The translations under genes and the position numbers were made by a program. From Rhodospirillales bacterium (GTDB lineage Bacteria > Pseudomonadota > Alphaproteobacteria > CACIAM-22H2): a stretch of 39,224 bases of DNA. The stretch lies in contig JAEUKX010000077.1 of NCBI GenBank assembly GCA_016794025.1, positions 1 to 39,224 of the forward strand. Direction: 5' to 3'. Below the pieces are notes generated by a model. The model had not been told where the DNA came from. It was given only the letters and a program-made list of their open reading frames with translations, and did no database searches. Below, one piece after another: positions 32,278 to 39,224 of this stretch; the first letter of the stretch is position 1, and every line of letters begins with the position of its first letter.

Positions 32278-34338
32278 ATGAATGAATCCTCCCCGGCCAA
32301 GTCCGCCTGCCGCCAGACCTATCAGGGCGACGACGCGCTGAAGACGCTCCTTTCCAAGGCCGGCTCGACCCGCTCGCCCGCCGAAATCCGCGAACTTGTG
32401 GCCGGCGTGCTTGCCGCGCCGCCGGCACTCGATGCGCGTGCCTGGCACATCCTCGTCGCGCCGAAAATTTCGGACGCACTTGCCGCCCAGCTCGACGCGC
32501 TGGCCGCGGAAATCGCCGCGGCTCGTCCGCAGGCGGCAGTGCAGCCGAAGCCGCCGCGCGCGCGCATCGATGCGTTGCGCGCCGAAATCGCGCGCCGCAA
32601 GCTCGACGGCTTCGTGCTGCCGCGCGGCGACGAACATCAGGGCGAATATGTCAGTCCGCGCGCCGAGCGCCTTGCCTGGCTGACCGGTTTCACCGGCTCG
32701 GCCGGTGCCACGATCGTGCTGGCCGACAAGGCGGCGATGTTCGTCGACGGCCGCTACACGCTGCAGGTGAAGACGCAGGTCGACGGGACGCTGTTCGAGT
32801 ACCGCCATCTCGTCGACGAGCCGCCGCACGAATGGCTGCAGCGCAACGCAGGCAAGGGCGGGCGCATCGGCTACGACCCGTGGCTCCATTCCGGCGATTC
32901 CGCCGAACGGCTGCGGCAGGCCTGCGCCAAGGCCGGCGCCGAACTCGTGGCGCTTGGCGAAAACCCGGTCGACGCGGTCTGGAAGGACCAGCCGCCCGCA
33001 CCCGTCTCGCCCGCGATACCGCATCCGGTCGAATTCGCGGGCCGCTCGATGCACGAGAAGCGCGCCGATCTCGTGAAGAAGCTCAAGGAAGAAGGGCTCG
33101 ACGCCGCGGTGATCAGCGCGCCCGACAGCCTTGCGTGGCTCCTCAACATCCGCGGCGGCGACGTGCCGCACACGCCGCTGGCGCTGGGCTTTGCCGTGGT
33201 GCGCGCGGACGCGGACAGCGCGCTCGAGCTCTACATGGACGAACGCAAGCTGCCCGCGCAGACGCGCCAGCATCTGGGCAACAGCGTGGACGTGCGCGAC
33301 CCGGCGGCACTGGGCGCGGGCCTCGATGCGCTGGGCAAGGCGGGTGCGCGCGTGCTGACCGACAGGCTCACCGCGGCAGCCTGGATCGACCAGCGCCTTG
33401 CCGGGGCGGGCGCCGTGCTCGTGCGCGACGTGTGCCCGTGCGCGCTGCCCAAGGCGTGCAAGAACGAGCGCGAGCTTGCCGGCGCGCGCGCCGCGCACCT
33501 GCGCGACGGCGCCTCGCTCGTACGCTTCCTTGCGTGGTTCGCGCGCGAGGCGCCGACGGGAAAGTGGGACGAGATCGCGGTCTCCGACCGGCTGTTCGAG
33601 TTCCGCCGCGCGGGCGGGCCCTTGCGCGACACGAGCTTCGACACGATTTCGGGTGCCGGCCCCAACGGGGCGATCGTCCACTACCGCTCGACGCCGGAGA
33701 CCTCGCGCCGCATCGAGCCCGACATGCTCTACCTGCTCGATTCCGGCGCGCAGTATCCCGACGGCACGACCGACGTGACGCGCACGATGGCCGTCGGTCG
33801 GCCGACCGACGAGCAGAAGGACCGCTTCACGCGCGTGCTGAAGGGCCACATCGCCATCGCGCGCGCGCGCTTTCCCAAGGGCACCTCGGGCTCGCAGCTC
33901 GACGTGCTCGCGCGCCACGCGCTCTGGCAGGCGGGCCTCGACTACGACCACGGCACCGGGCACGGCGTGGGCGCCTATCTCTCGGTCCACGAGGGACCGC
34001 ACCGCATCTCGAAGATGCCCAACAGCGTGGCGCTGCAGCCGGGCATGATCGTTTCCAACGAACCCGGCTACTACAAGACCGGTGCCTACGGCATCCGGAT
34101 CGAGAATCTCGTCGCCGTGCGCGAGGCCGATCCGATCGCCGGCGCCGAACGCCCGATGCTGGCGTTCGAGACGCTGACGCTCGCCCCCATCGACCGTGCC
34201 CTCGTGGCGCGCGACCTGCTGGACGCCGGCGAACGCGACTGGCTCGACGCCTACCACGCGCGCGTGCTCGCCGAAATCGGCCCGCTGGTCGACGAGCAGA
34301 CGCGCGGCTGGCTCGAGGCGGCAACGGCGCGGATCTGA
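32278..34338 (+). CDS. pepP: Aminopeptidase P / Xaa-Pro aminopeptidase with N-terminal extension
   Basis: A 686-residue metallopeptidase of the M24 family that removes residues before proline. The metal ligands are in DSGAQYPDGTTDVTRT (two Asp), GTGHGVGAYLSVHEGP (His) and NEPGYY / IRIENL (two Glu). The first canonical block starts near residue 95 (RIDALRAEIARRKLDGF) and the family is usually about 600 residues long, so about 90 residues are added in front. That part has an RSPAEIRELVAGVLAAPP segment that I do not recognise. ATG at 32278 is the start; ATG at 32206 also lies in frame but is less likely. Its own promoter may be the AT-rich region near 32170. Confidence 0.9.
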   Translation: MNESSPAKSACRQTYQGDDALKTLLSKAGSTRSPAEIRELVAGVLAAPPALDARAWHILVAPKISDALAAQLDALAAEIAAARPQAAVQPKPPRARIDALRAEIARRKLDGFVLPRGDEHQGEYVSPRAERLAWLTGFTGSAGATIVLADKAAMFVDGRYTLQVKTQVDGTLFEYRHLVDEPPHEWLQRNAGKGGRIGYDPWLHSGDSAERLRQACAKAGAELVALGENPVDAVWKDQPPAPVSPAIPHPVEFAGRSMHEKRADLVKKLKEEGLDAAVISAPDSLAWLLNIRGGDVPHTPLALGFAVVRADADSALELYMDERKLPAQTRQHLGNSVDVRDPAALGAGLDALGKAGARVLTDRLTAAAWIDQRLAGAGAVLVRDVCPCALPKACKNERELAGARAAHLRDGASLVRFLAWFAREAPTGKWDEIAVSDRLFEFRRAGGPLRDTSFDTISGAGPNGAIVHYRSTPETSRRIEPDMLYLLDSGAQYPDGTTDVTRTMAVGRPTDEQKDRFTRVLKGHIAIARARFPKGTSGSQLDVLARHALWQAGLDYDHGTGHGVGAYLSVHEGPHRISKMPNSVALQPGMIVSNEPGYYKTGAYGIRIENLVAVREADPIAGAERPMLAFETLTLAPIDRALVARDLLDAGERDWLDAYHARVLAEIGPLVDEQTRGWLEAATARI

Positions 34339-34348
34339 CGGTCCTTTT

Positions 34349-34442
34349 CCGTCACCCCCGGGCTTGTCCCGAGGGTCCACGACTTGGCAGCGAGTCACGG
34401 CATCGAAGCCGTGGATTCCCGGGACAAGCCCGGGCATGACGG
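34349..34442. repeat. REP-like facing palindrome pair, copy 2
   Basis: CCGTCACCCCCGGG-CTTGT-CCCGAGGG on the left and CCCGGGACAAGCCCGGG with CATGACGG on the right bracket a 94-bp element, close in design to the copy at 22793-22886. It lies between the pepP stop and the methyltransferase start, 10 bp before the latter. Confidence 0.75.
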
Positions 34443-34451
34443 GAGTGGAAG

Positions 34452-35195
34452 GTGGCCCAGAACGTCTACGACAATCCCGAATTCTTCGAAGGCTACCGGC
34501 AGCTGCCGCGGCAGGTGCACGGGCTCGACGGGGCGCCAGAGTGGCCCGTGGTGCGTGCGATGCTGCCCGACATGAAGGGGCTGCGCGCGGTCGACCTCGG
34601 CTGCGGTTTCGGCTGGGTCTCCCGATGGATGCGCGAGAACGGGGCGGCGTCCGTCCTCGGCCTCGACCTGTCGGAGAACATGATCGCGCGCGCACGGGCG
34701 ACGACGACGGATGCCGCGATTGAATACCGCATCGCCGATCTCGACGCGCTGGATCTTCCCGCACGCAGCTTCGAGGTGGCGTTCAGCGCGCTCACGTTCC
34801 ATTACGTCGCCGACTTCGGCCGCCTCGTGCGCGCGATCGGGCGTGCCCTCGTGCCGGGCGGGCATCTCGTCTTCACGATCGAGCATCCGGTCTACATGGC
34901 GGCGGCCGGTGCCACGTGGCAGGCCGATGCCGCCGGCACGCCGGTCTGGCCCGTCAGCGGCTACTCGCGCGAGGGCGAGCGGCGCACCGACTGGTTCGCC
35001 AAGGGCGTGCTCAAGCACCATCGGACCATCGCCACGACGGTGAACACGCTGATCGATGCGGGCTTCGCGATCGCGCGGCTGGGCGAATTCGCGCCCACGC
35101 CCGAACAGGTCGCGGCACGGCCGGGCCTTGCGTGCGAGATCGAGCGGCCGATGTTCCTGATGGTGGCTGCACGCCTTGCCGGCCGCCCGGACTGA
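34452..35195 (+). CDS. SAM-dependent methyltransferase
   Basis: A 247-residue class I methyltransferase. Motif I VDLGCGFGWVSRW (48-60), motif II GLDLSENM (69-76), motif III region IADLDALDLP, motif IV AFSALTFHYVADF and motif post-I HLVFTIEHPVY. The core is like bioC and UbiE, but the C-terminal domain with HHRTIATTVNTLID is distinct and the family is often annotated as unknown methyltransferase. GTG at 34452 is the only good start, after GGGAGTGGAAG at the end of the REP element. It is not part of an obvious operon. Confidence 0.85.
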   Translation: MAQNVYDNPEFFEGYRQLPRQVHGLDGAPEWPVVRAMLPDMKGLRAVDLGCGFGWVSRWMRENGAASVLGLDLSENMIARARATTTDAAIEYRIADLDALDLPARSFEVAFSALTFHYVADFGRLVRAIGRALVPGGHLVFTIEHPVYMAAAGATWQADAAGTPVWPVSGYSREGERRTDWFAKGVLKHHRTIATTVNTLIDAGFAIARLGEFAPTPEQVAARPGLACEIERPMFLMVAARLAGRPD

Positions 35196-35307
35196 GCGGC
35201 GCGGATAGCCTGTAATTCCTAACCGGCGAGGGCCGTGTGTCTGCCGGTTTTGGGTTGGCGCGGGGGGCCAAAAAGGGCTACTCAAACGCGCCCCGAAGCG
35301 GGGCTCC

Positions 35308-35333
35308 CACGGGGATTCGGCACGGGGATTCGG
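35308..35333 (+). repeat. Tandem 13-bp duplication ending at the hisZ start
   Basis: CACGGGGATTCGG occurs twice end to end (35308-35320 and 35321-35333), and the ATG follows at once. Each copy contains a GGGGA that can serve as a ribosome site, but only the second copy's GGGGA is at a normal distance from the ATG. Confidence 0.8.
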
Positions 35334-36503
35334 ATGAACGAACTCGTCACCCGGGCGCTCCTGCCCGCAGGCCTTCGCGATGCCCTGCCGCCCGAGGCGG
35401 ACCAGGAGGCCGAGATCGTCTGGCGCGTGACGCAGACGTTCGGCCGTTTCGGCTATGCCCGCGTCAAGCCGCCGATGGTGGAGTTCGAGGACTCGCTTCT
35501 AGCCGGCAGCCAGGCCGGCATGTCGCGCCACTGCTTCCGCCTGATGGACCCCGACAGCCAGCGCATGATGGCCCTGCGCGCCGACATGACGCCGCAGGTC
35601 GCGCGCATCGCGGCCACGCGCCTCAAGGCCGAAGCGCGCCCGCTGCGCCTTTCCTATGCCGGCCAGGTGCTGCGCGTGAAGGGCGATACGCTGCGCCCCG
35701 AGCGCCAGTTCGGCCAGGTCGGCGCCGAGCTGATCGGTTCGGAATCCGCGGCGGCCGACGCCGAGATCATCGTGATGTCCGCCTCCGCGCTGGCCGAGGT
35801 CGGCGCCGCGAACGTGTCGGTCGATCTCGCCATTCCCTATCTCGTGCCCGCGATCATCGGCTGGAGCCAGCTCGAGGCGAAGGCGGCCGCCGAGGTGCGC
35901 GCCGCGCTCGACCGCAAGGACGCCGAAGCCGTGCTCGCGCACGGCGCGGCGGCGGGCCGGCTGCTTGCCGGCCTCATCGCCGCGAGCGGCCCGGTCGAGG
36001 CGGCACTGCCCAAGCTCGACGCGCTGGACCTGCCGCCGGCCGCGCGCAAGGAAGTGGCGCGCCTGAAGGAAGCAGTCGGCCTCGTGCGCGCGAGCCTGCC
36101 GCAGCTGCCGCTGACGGTCGATGCGGTCGAGCGGCGCGGCTTCGAATACCAGAAGGGCCTCTCGTTCACGATCTTCGCGCGCGGCGTGCGCGGGGAACTT
36201 GGCCGCGGCGGGCGCTATCTTGCGGGCGAGGATCTGATGGAAGGGGCGGGCGAGACCGCCACCGGCGTCACGCTTTTCACCGACACGGTGCTGCGCGCGA
36301 TCCCCTTTCCGGCCGTGGCGCCCGTCGTCTACGCGCCGTTCGGCACGCCGCCGGCCGCGCTTGCCGCCCTGCGCGCGTCGGGCGCGCGCCTTCTGTCGGG
36401 GCTCGAACCCGCCGCCGATCCCGTGGCCGAGGCGCGGCGCCTCGGCTGCACGCACATCCTTCGCGACGGCCAGCAGGTCGCAATCCAGGGAACAAGCACA
36501 TGA
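35334..36503 (+). CDS. hisZ: ATP phosphoribosyltransferase regulatory subunit
   Basis: A 389-residue histidyl-tRNA-synthetase-like protein that activates the short form of HisG in histidine synthesis. [14 protein letters not shown] (9-22), [20 protein letters not shown] and [16 protein letters not shown] are the family landmarks; the anticodon domain is absent. ATG at 35334 is the usual start. Its stop overlaps the purA ATG by 4 bp (ATGA), so hisZ and purA are translationally coupled. hisG itself is not in the window. Confidence 0.93.
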   Translation: MNELVTRALLPAGLRDALPPEADQEAEIVWRVTQTFGRFGYARVKPPMVEFEDSLLAGSQAGMSRHCFRLMDPDSQRMMALRADMTPQVARIAATRLKAEARPLRLSYAGQVLRVKGDTLRPERQFGQVGAELIGSESAAADAEIIVMSASALAEVGAANVSVDLAIPYLVPAIIGWSQLEAKAAAEVRAALDRKDAEAVLAHGAAAGRLLAGLIAASGPVEAALPKLDALDLPPAARKEVARLKEAVGLVRASLPQLPLTVDAVERRGFEYQKGLSFTIFARGVRGELGRGGRYLAGEDLMEGAGETATGVTLFTDTVLRAIPFPAVAPVVYAPFGTPPAALAALRASGARLLSGLEPAADPVAEARRLGCTHILRDGQQVAIQGTST

Positions 36504-37792
36504 CCAACGTCACCGTCGTCGGCTCGCAGTGGGGCGATGAAGGCAAGGGCAAGATCGTCGACTGGCTGTCGGAGCGCGCCGAAATCGTCGTGCGCTTCCA
36601 GGGCGGCCACAATGCGGGCCACACGCTGGTCATCGACGGCGTCACCTACAAGCTCTCGCTGCTGCCCTCGGGCGTCGTGCGGCCGGGCAAGCTCGGCATC
36701 ATCGGCAACGGCGTCGTCGTCGACCCGTGGCACCTGATGAAGGAGATCGCCGCGATCCGCGAGAAGGGCGTGAACGTGAGCCCCGAGAACCTGCGCGTGG
36801 CCGAGAACGCGCCGCTGATCCTGCCGCTGCATGCCGAGATCGACCGCCTGCGCGAGGAAGCGCGCGGGGCGGGCAAGATCGGGACGACCGGCCGAGGTAT
36901 TGGCCCCGCCTACGAGGACAAGGTCGCGCGCCGCGCGATCCGCGTGTGCGACCTTGCCGATCCCGCGACGCTGAAGGCCAAGCTCGACGAGCTGCTGCGC
37001 CACCACGATGCGCTGCGCAAGGGGCTGGGTTTCCCGGCCGTCGACCGCGCGGCGCTGGAAAAGGCGCTGGCCGAGATCGCCCCCCAGATCCTTCCCTATG
37101 CCGATCCGGTGTGGCCGTTCCTCGACGAGGCGTGCCGCAAGGGGCGGCGCATCCTGTTCGAGGGCGCGCAGGGCGCGCTGCTCGACGTCGACCACGGCAC
37201 CTATCCGTTCGTCACCTCGTCGAACACCGTGGCAGGGCAGGCCGCGTCGGGTTCGGGCGTGGGTCCGCACAATGTGGGCTTCGTTCTCGGCATCACCAAG
37301 GCGTACACCACGCGCGTGGGTTCCGGCCCGTTCCCGACCGAGCTGACCGACGCGGTCGGGCAGGGGCTGGGCGAGCGCGGGCACGAGTTCGGCACGGTCA
37401 CGGGCCGTCCGCGCCGCTGCGGCTGGTTCGATTCAGTCCTCGTGCGCCAGGCCGTGCGCAATGGCGGCCTCTCCGGCGTCGCGCTCACCAAGCTCGACGT
37501 GCTCGACGGCATGGACGAACTGAAGGTGTGCGTGGCCTACGACATCGACGGTCGCCGCTTCGACCGGCTTCCCGCCGCGCAGAACCTGCAGGCGAAGGCG
37601 AAGCCCGTTTACGAGACCATGCGCGGCTGGAAGGAATCGACGCGGGGCGCACGCTCGTTCGCCGAACTGCCCGCCGCCGCGATCAAGTACATCGTGCGCA
37701 TCGAGGAACTGATCGGCTGCCGCGTGGCGCTGCTGTCGACCAGCCCGGAACGCAACGACACGATCCTCGTCGAGGATCCGTTCTCGGGTTGA
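36500..37792 (+). CDS. purA: Adenylosuccinate synthetase
   Basis: A 430-residue GTP-dependent enzyme that joins IMP and aspartate in AMP synthesis. [13 protein letters not shown] (6-18) is the nucleotide loop with the catalytic Asp13, NAGHT follows near 38-42, [14 protein letters not shown] holds the IMP loop, and [20 protein letters not shown] is the second signature. Full family length. ATG at 36500 overlaps the hisZ stop. hisZ-purA is a common pair in Alphaproteobacteria. Confidence 0.97.
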   Translation: MTNVTVVGSQWGDEGKGKIVDWLSERAEIVVRFQGGHNAGHTLVIDGVTYKLSLLPSGVVRPGKLGIIGNGVVVDPWHLMKEIAAIREKGVNVSPENLRVAENAPLILPLHAEIDRLREEARGAGKIGTTGRGIGPAYEDKVARRAIRVCDLADPATLKAKLDELLRHHDALRKGLGFPAVDRAALEKALAEIAPQILPYADPVWPFLDEACRKGRRILFEGAQGALLDVDHGTYPFVTSSNTVAGQAASGSGVGPHNVGFVLGITKAYTTRVGSGPFPTELTDAVGQGLGERGHEFGTVTGRPRRCGWFDSVLVRQAVRNGGLSGVALTKLDVLDGMDELKVCVAYDIDGRRFDRLPAAQNLQAKAKPVYETMRGWKESTRGARSFAELPAAAIKYIVRIEELIGCRVALLSTSPERNDTILVEDPFSG

Positions 37793-37820
37793 CCATTCTA
37801 TTGTATGCCGTTGATATAAT
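37789..37820 (+). promoter_or_regulatory. Possible promoter after purA
   Basis: TATAAT at 37815-37820 is a perfect -10 hexamer in an AT-rich patch. The best -35, TTGACC at 37789-37794, is 20 bp away, which is long. A GC-rich inverted repeat (about 37859-37892) then lies before the kinase-like start, so a leader structure is possible. Confidence 0.35.
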
Positions 37821-37913
37821 TGATAATTTGTGAATTCCTGACGACGTAGATTTCCCCGGCCCTGCCGGGCCGCCTGTCGGCGGTCCGGCGGGTGGAAGGG
37901 CAACCGTACGTCG

Positions 37914-39224
37914 ATGGCCGAGCCTGCCAATATCGCCGAGCCGGAAGAGCAAGCGGCCGCTGCCGGTCCGTTCGGGCCGAGCGTGGCGCTCGGCAGCCGC
38001 TTTTCCATTTTCCCGTCCACGCCCATCGCCGCGATGTCGTCGGAGAACGTGCAGGCCTTCGCGGCGACCGACACCCGCGATCCCGGCCTTGCGCGCGTGG
38101 CGCTGGTGTGCGGGCACGAGTTGCCCGCGCGCCTCGAAGGCGCCAAGAGCATGCGGTCGATCGACCGGCCGGGACTGCTGCGGCTCTTCGAGTTCGGCCT
38201 CGTCGACTGGCCCGGCGTCGCGGGCAAGCGACTTGCGTTCATCTACGATTTTCCCGAAGGCGGCCCGCTGTGGACCGCAGCCGGCCCGCGCGATACATGG
38301 ACGCCGCCAAAGATCGTCAGCCAGCTGCTGTCCCCGATATCCGCAGCACTGACCGAGACGTTTCTTCGCAACGTCATCCACCGCGCGCTTCGCCCGCAGA
38401 ACCTCTACTGGCTCGACCAGGCGCGCACGCGCGTGGTGCTGGGGCCGTGCCTTGCGCTGCCGCCGGGCTACGAGCAGCCGGCCGCGTTCGAGACGATCGA
38501 ATGTTCGATGGCCGATCCCGAGGGGCGCGGCGAGGGCACGCGCGCCAACGACATGTTCGCGCTGGGCATGACGCTGATGAGCTTCGCGCAGGGCTCGCTG
38601 CCCGAAACCCTCGATGCCGAGGACGCGATCAGCGCGCGCCTCGAGCGCGGTTCCTTCGATGTCTATGCCGACATGAACAAGATCCCCGCGGTGCTGATGG
38701 AACCGCTGCGCGGACTGACCCACGACTGGGACGGCGACCGCTGGACGATCGAGATGCTGCGCGGCTGGATCGACGGCAAGCGCCAGACGACGACGCATAC
38801 GGCCCCGCCGCTCGTGCGCTCGGCGATCGGCCACCGCTTTGCCGGGCGCGACTACAAGAACCCGCGCGACCTCGCCCACGGGCTGGGCAAGCGCTGGGAA
38901 ACGGCCGCGCGCGAGCTACGCAACGGCAATATCCCGCTCTGGGTGCGCAACACGCTGGGCGACCAGAAGCTGCACGACCGCATCGTGGCCGCCGTCAAGG
39001 AGCCCACCGGCGATCCCAATCCGGCCTTCAACGACGCCACCATCGTCGGGCGCGTGAGCATCCTGCTCGACCCGATGGCGCCGATCCGCTTCCGCGGGCA
39101 CTCCATCACCCTCGACGGGATGGGCCCGGCACTGGCCGTGGCCATGCGCAGGCCGGGCATGGCGGCGGTCTTCGCCGACATCATCCGCGCGCGTCTGCCC
39201 GGTGCGTGGGCGCATTTCCACAAG
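37914..39224 (+). CDS. Protein-kinase-like protein lacking catalytic residues, C-terminus beyond window
   Basis: The frame is open for 437 codons to the edge. Residues about 60-300 have a kinase layout: VIHRALRPQNLYW (155-167) matches the catalytic loop HRDLKPxN, and ANDMFALGMTLM (211-222) matches the alpha-F DxxxLG motif. But the catalytic Asp is Ala159, the metal-binding DFG segment reads VLGPCL, and no glycine loop or VAIK lysine is visible near the N-terminus. It is therefore probably a pseudokinase. Residues about 310-437 are unfamiliar and probably belong to another domain. ATG at 37914 has a weak ribosome site. It is 121 bp after purA. No cognate phosphatase or partner is visible in the window. 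Confidence 0.75.
   Translation, partial: MAEPANIAEPEEQAAAAGPFGPSVALGSRFSIFPSTPIAAMSSENVQAFAATDTRDPGLARVALVCGHELPARLEGAKSMRSIDRPGLLRLFEFGLVDWPGVAGKRLAFIYDFPEGGPLWTAAGPRDTWTPPKIVSQLLSPISAALTETFLRNVIHRALRPQNLYWLDQARTRVVLGPCLALPPGYEQPAAFETIECSMADPEGRGEGTRANDMFALGMTLMSFAQGSLPETLDAEDAISARLERGSFDVYADMNKIPAVLMEPLRGLTHDWDGDRWTIEMLRGWIDGKRQTTTHTAPPLVRSAIGHRFAGRDYKNPRDLAHGLGKRWETAARELRNGNIPLWVRNTLGDQKLHDRIVAAVKEPTGDPNPAFNDATIVGRVSILLDPMAPIRFRGHSITLDGMGPALAVAMRRPGMAAVFADIIRARLPGAWAHFHK

Noticed and set aside
1..39224. CRISPR array, insertion sequence, prophage or tRNA genes
   Set aside because: No spaced identical repeats, no transposase or integrase gene, and no tRNA-like cloverleaf was noticed on either strand. 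A tRNAscan or ISfinder run could overturn this.

Overview
This high-GC window comes from an alphaproteobacterium, most likely related to the Rhodospirillales. The evidence is the gene content: DUF1465/RcdA, DUF1127, a MotA/MotB-like pair beside an OmpA-like protein, the tkt-gap and fba-thiE blocks, efp-suhB, hisZ-purA and CyaY. It also carries an RpoH-type promoter of alphaproteobacterial form and the facing REP-like palindromes common in such genomes. Most of it is chromosomal core. No rRNA, tRNA, CRISPR array, insertion sequence or prophage was seen, and no stretch longer than 300 bases lacks a gene.

Layout. 1-1172: a sensor histidine kinase cut by the window edge (-). 1441-3983: a sulfhydrylase of methionine synthesis behind a structured leader, an alpha/beta hydrolase and a hotdog thioesterase (+). 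4048-7068: two tandem paralogous PilZ proteins (+). 7137-8553: small heat-shock protein (-), RcdA-like protein (+), ribosomal protein L31 (-). 8736-11949: frataxin CyaY, an ABC exporter and a lipoprotein resembling an inactivated alpha/beta hydrolase (+). 11988-16814: a five-gene minus-strand run in the order efp, suhB, proline-rich OmpA-like protein, MotA-like, MotB-like. 16939-18886: a two-gene accessory cassette, TcmP and a DUF5131 three-Cys protein (-). 19048-20611: thiE and class I aldolase (-). 20760-22201: a creatininase-family and an EthD-like gene (+). 22454-25962: GIY-YIG protein, EpmB, EpmA, an unknown 110-aa protein and cytochrome b561 (-). 26117-29190: gap and tkt (-). 29403-31194: a coiled-coil protein, an unusually long ZapA and a PAS_5 protein (+). 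31198-32066: GNAT and DUF1127 (-). 32278-39224: aminopeptidase P, methyltransferase, hisZ, purA and a protein-kinase-like protein without catalytic residues, cut by the edge (+).

How the genes fit together. EF-P and its likely lysylation enzymes EpmA and EpmB are all present, and efp shares a strand and probably a transcript with a secreted protein carrying runs of 5-9 prolines, the class of sequence EF-P helps ribosomes translate. tkt, gap and fba are parts of one central-carbon module, but pgk, which often sits between gap and fba, is absent. The most interesting accessory signal is the TcmP/DUF5131 pair between thiE and efp: TcmP is visibly AT-richer than its surroundings while its partner has the composition of the host. 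Other notable points are the pseudokinase at the right edge, the lipoprotein pseudo-hydrolase, and a possible pseudoknot/terminator switch ahead of the sulfhydrylase.
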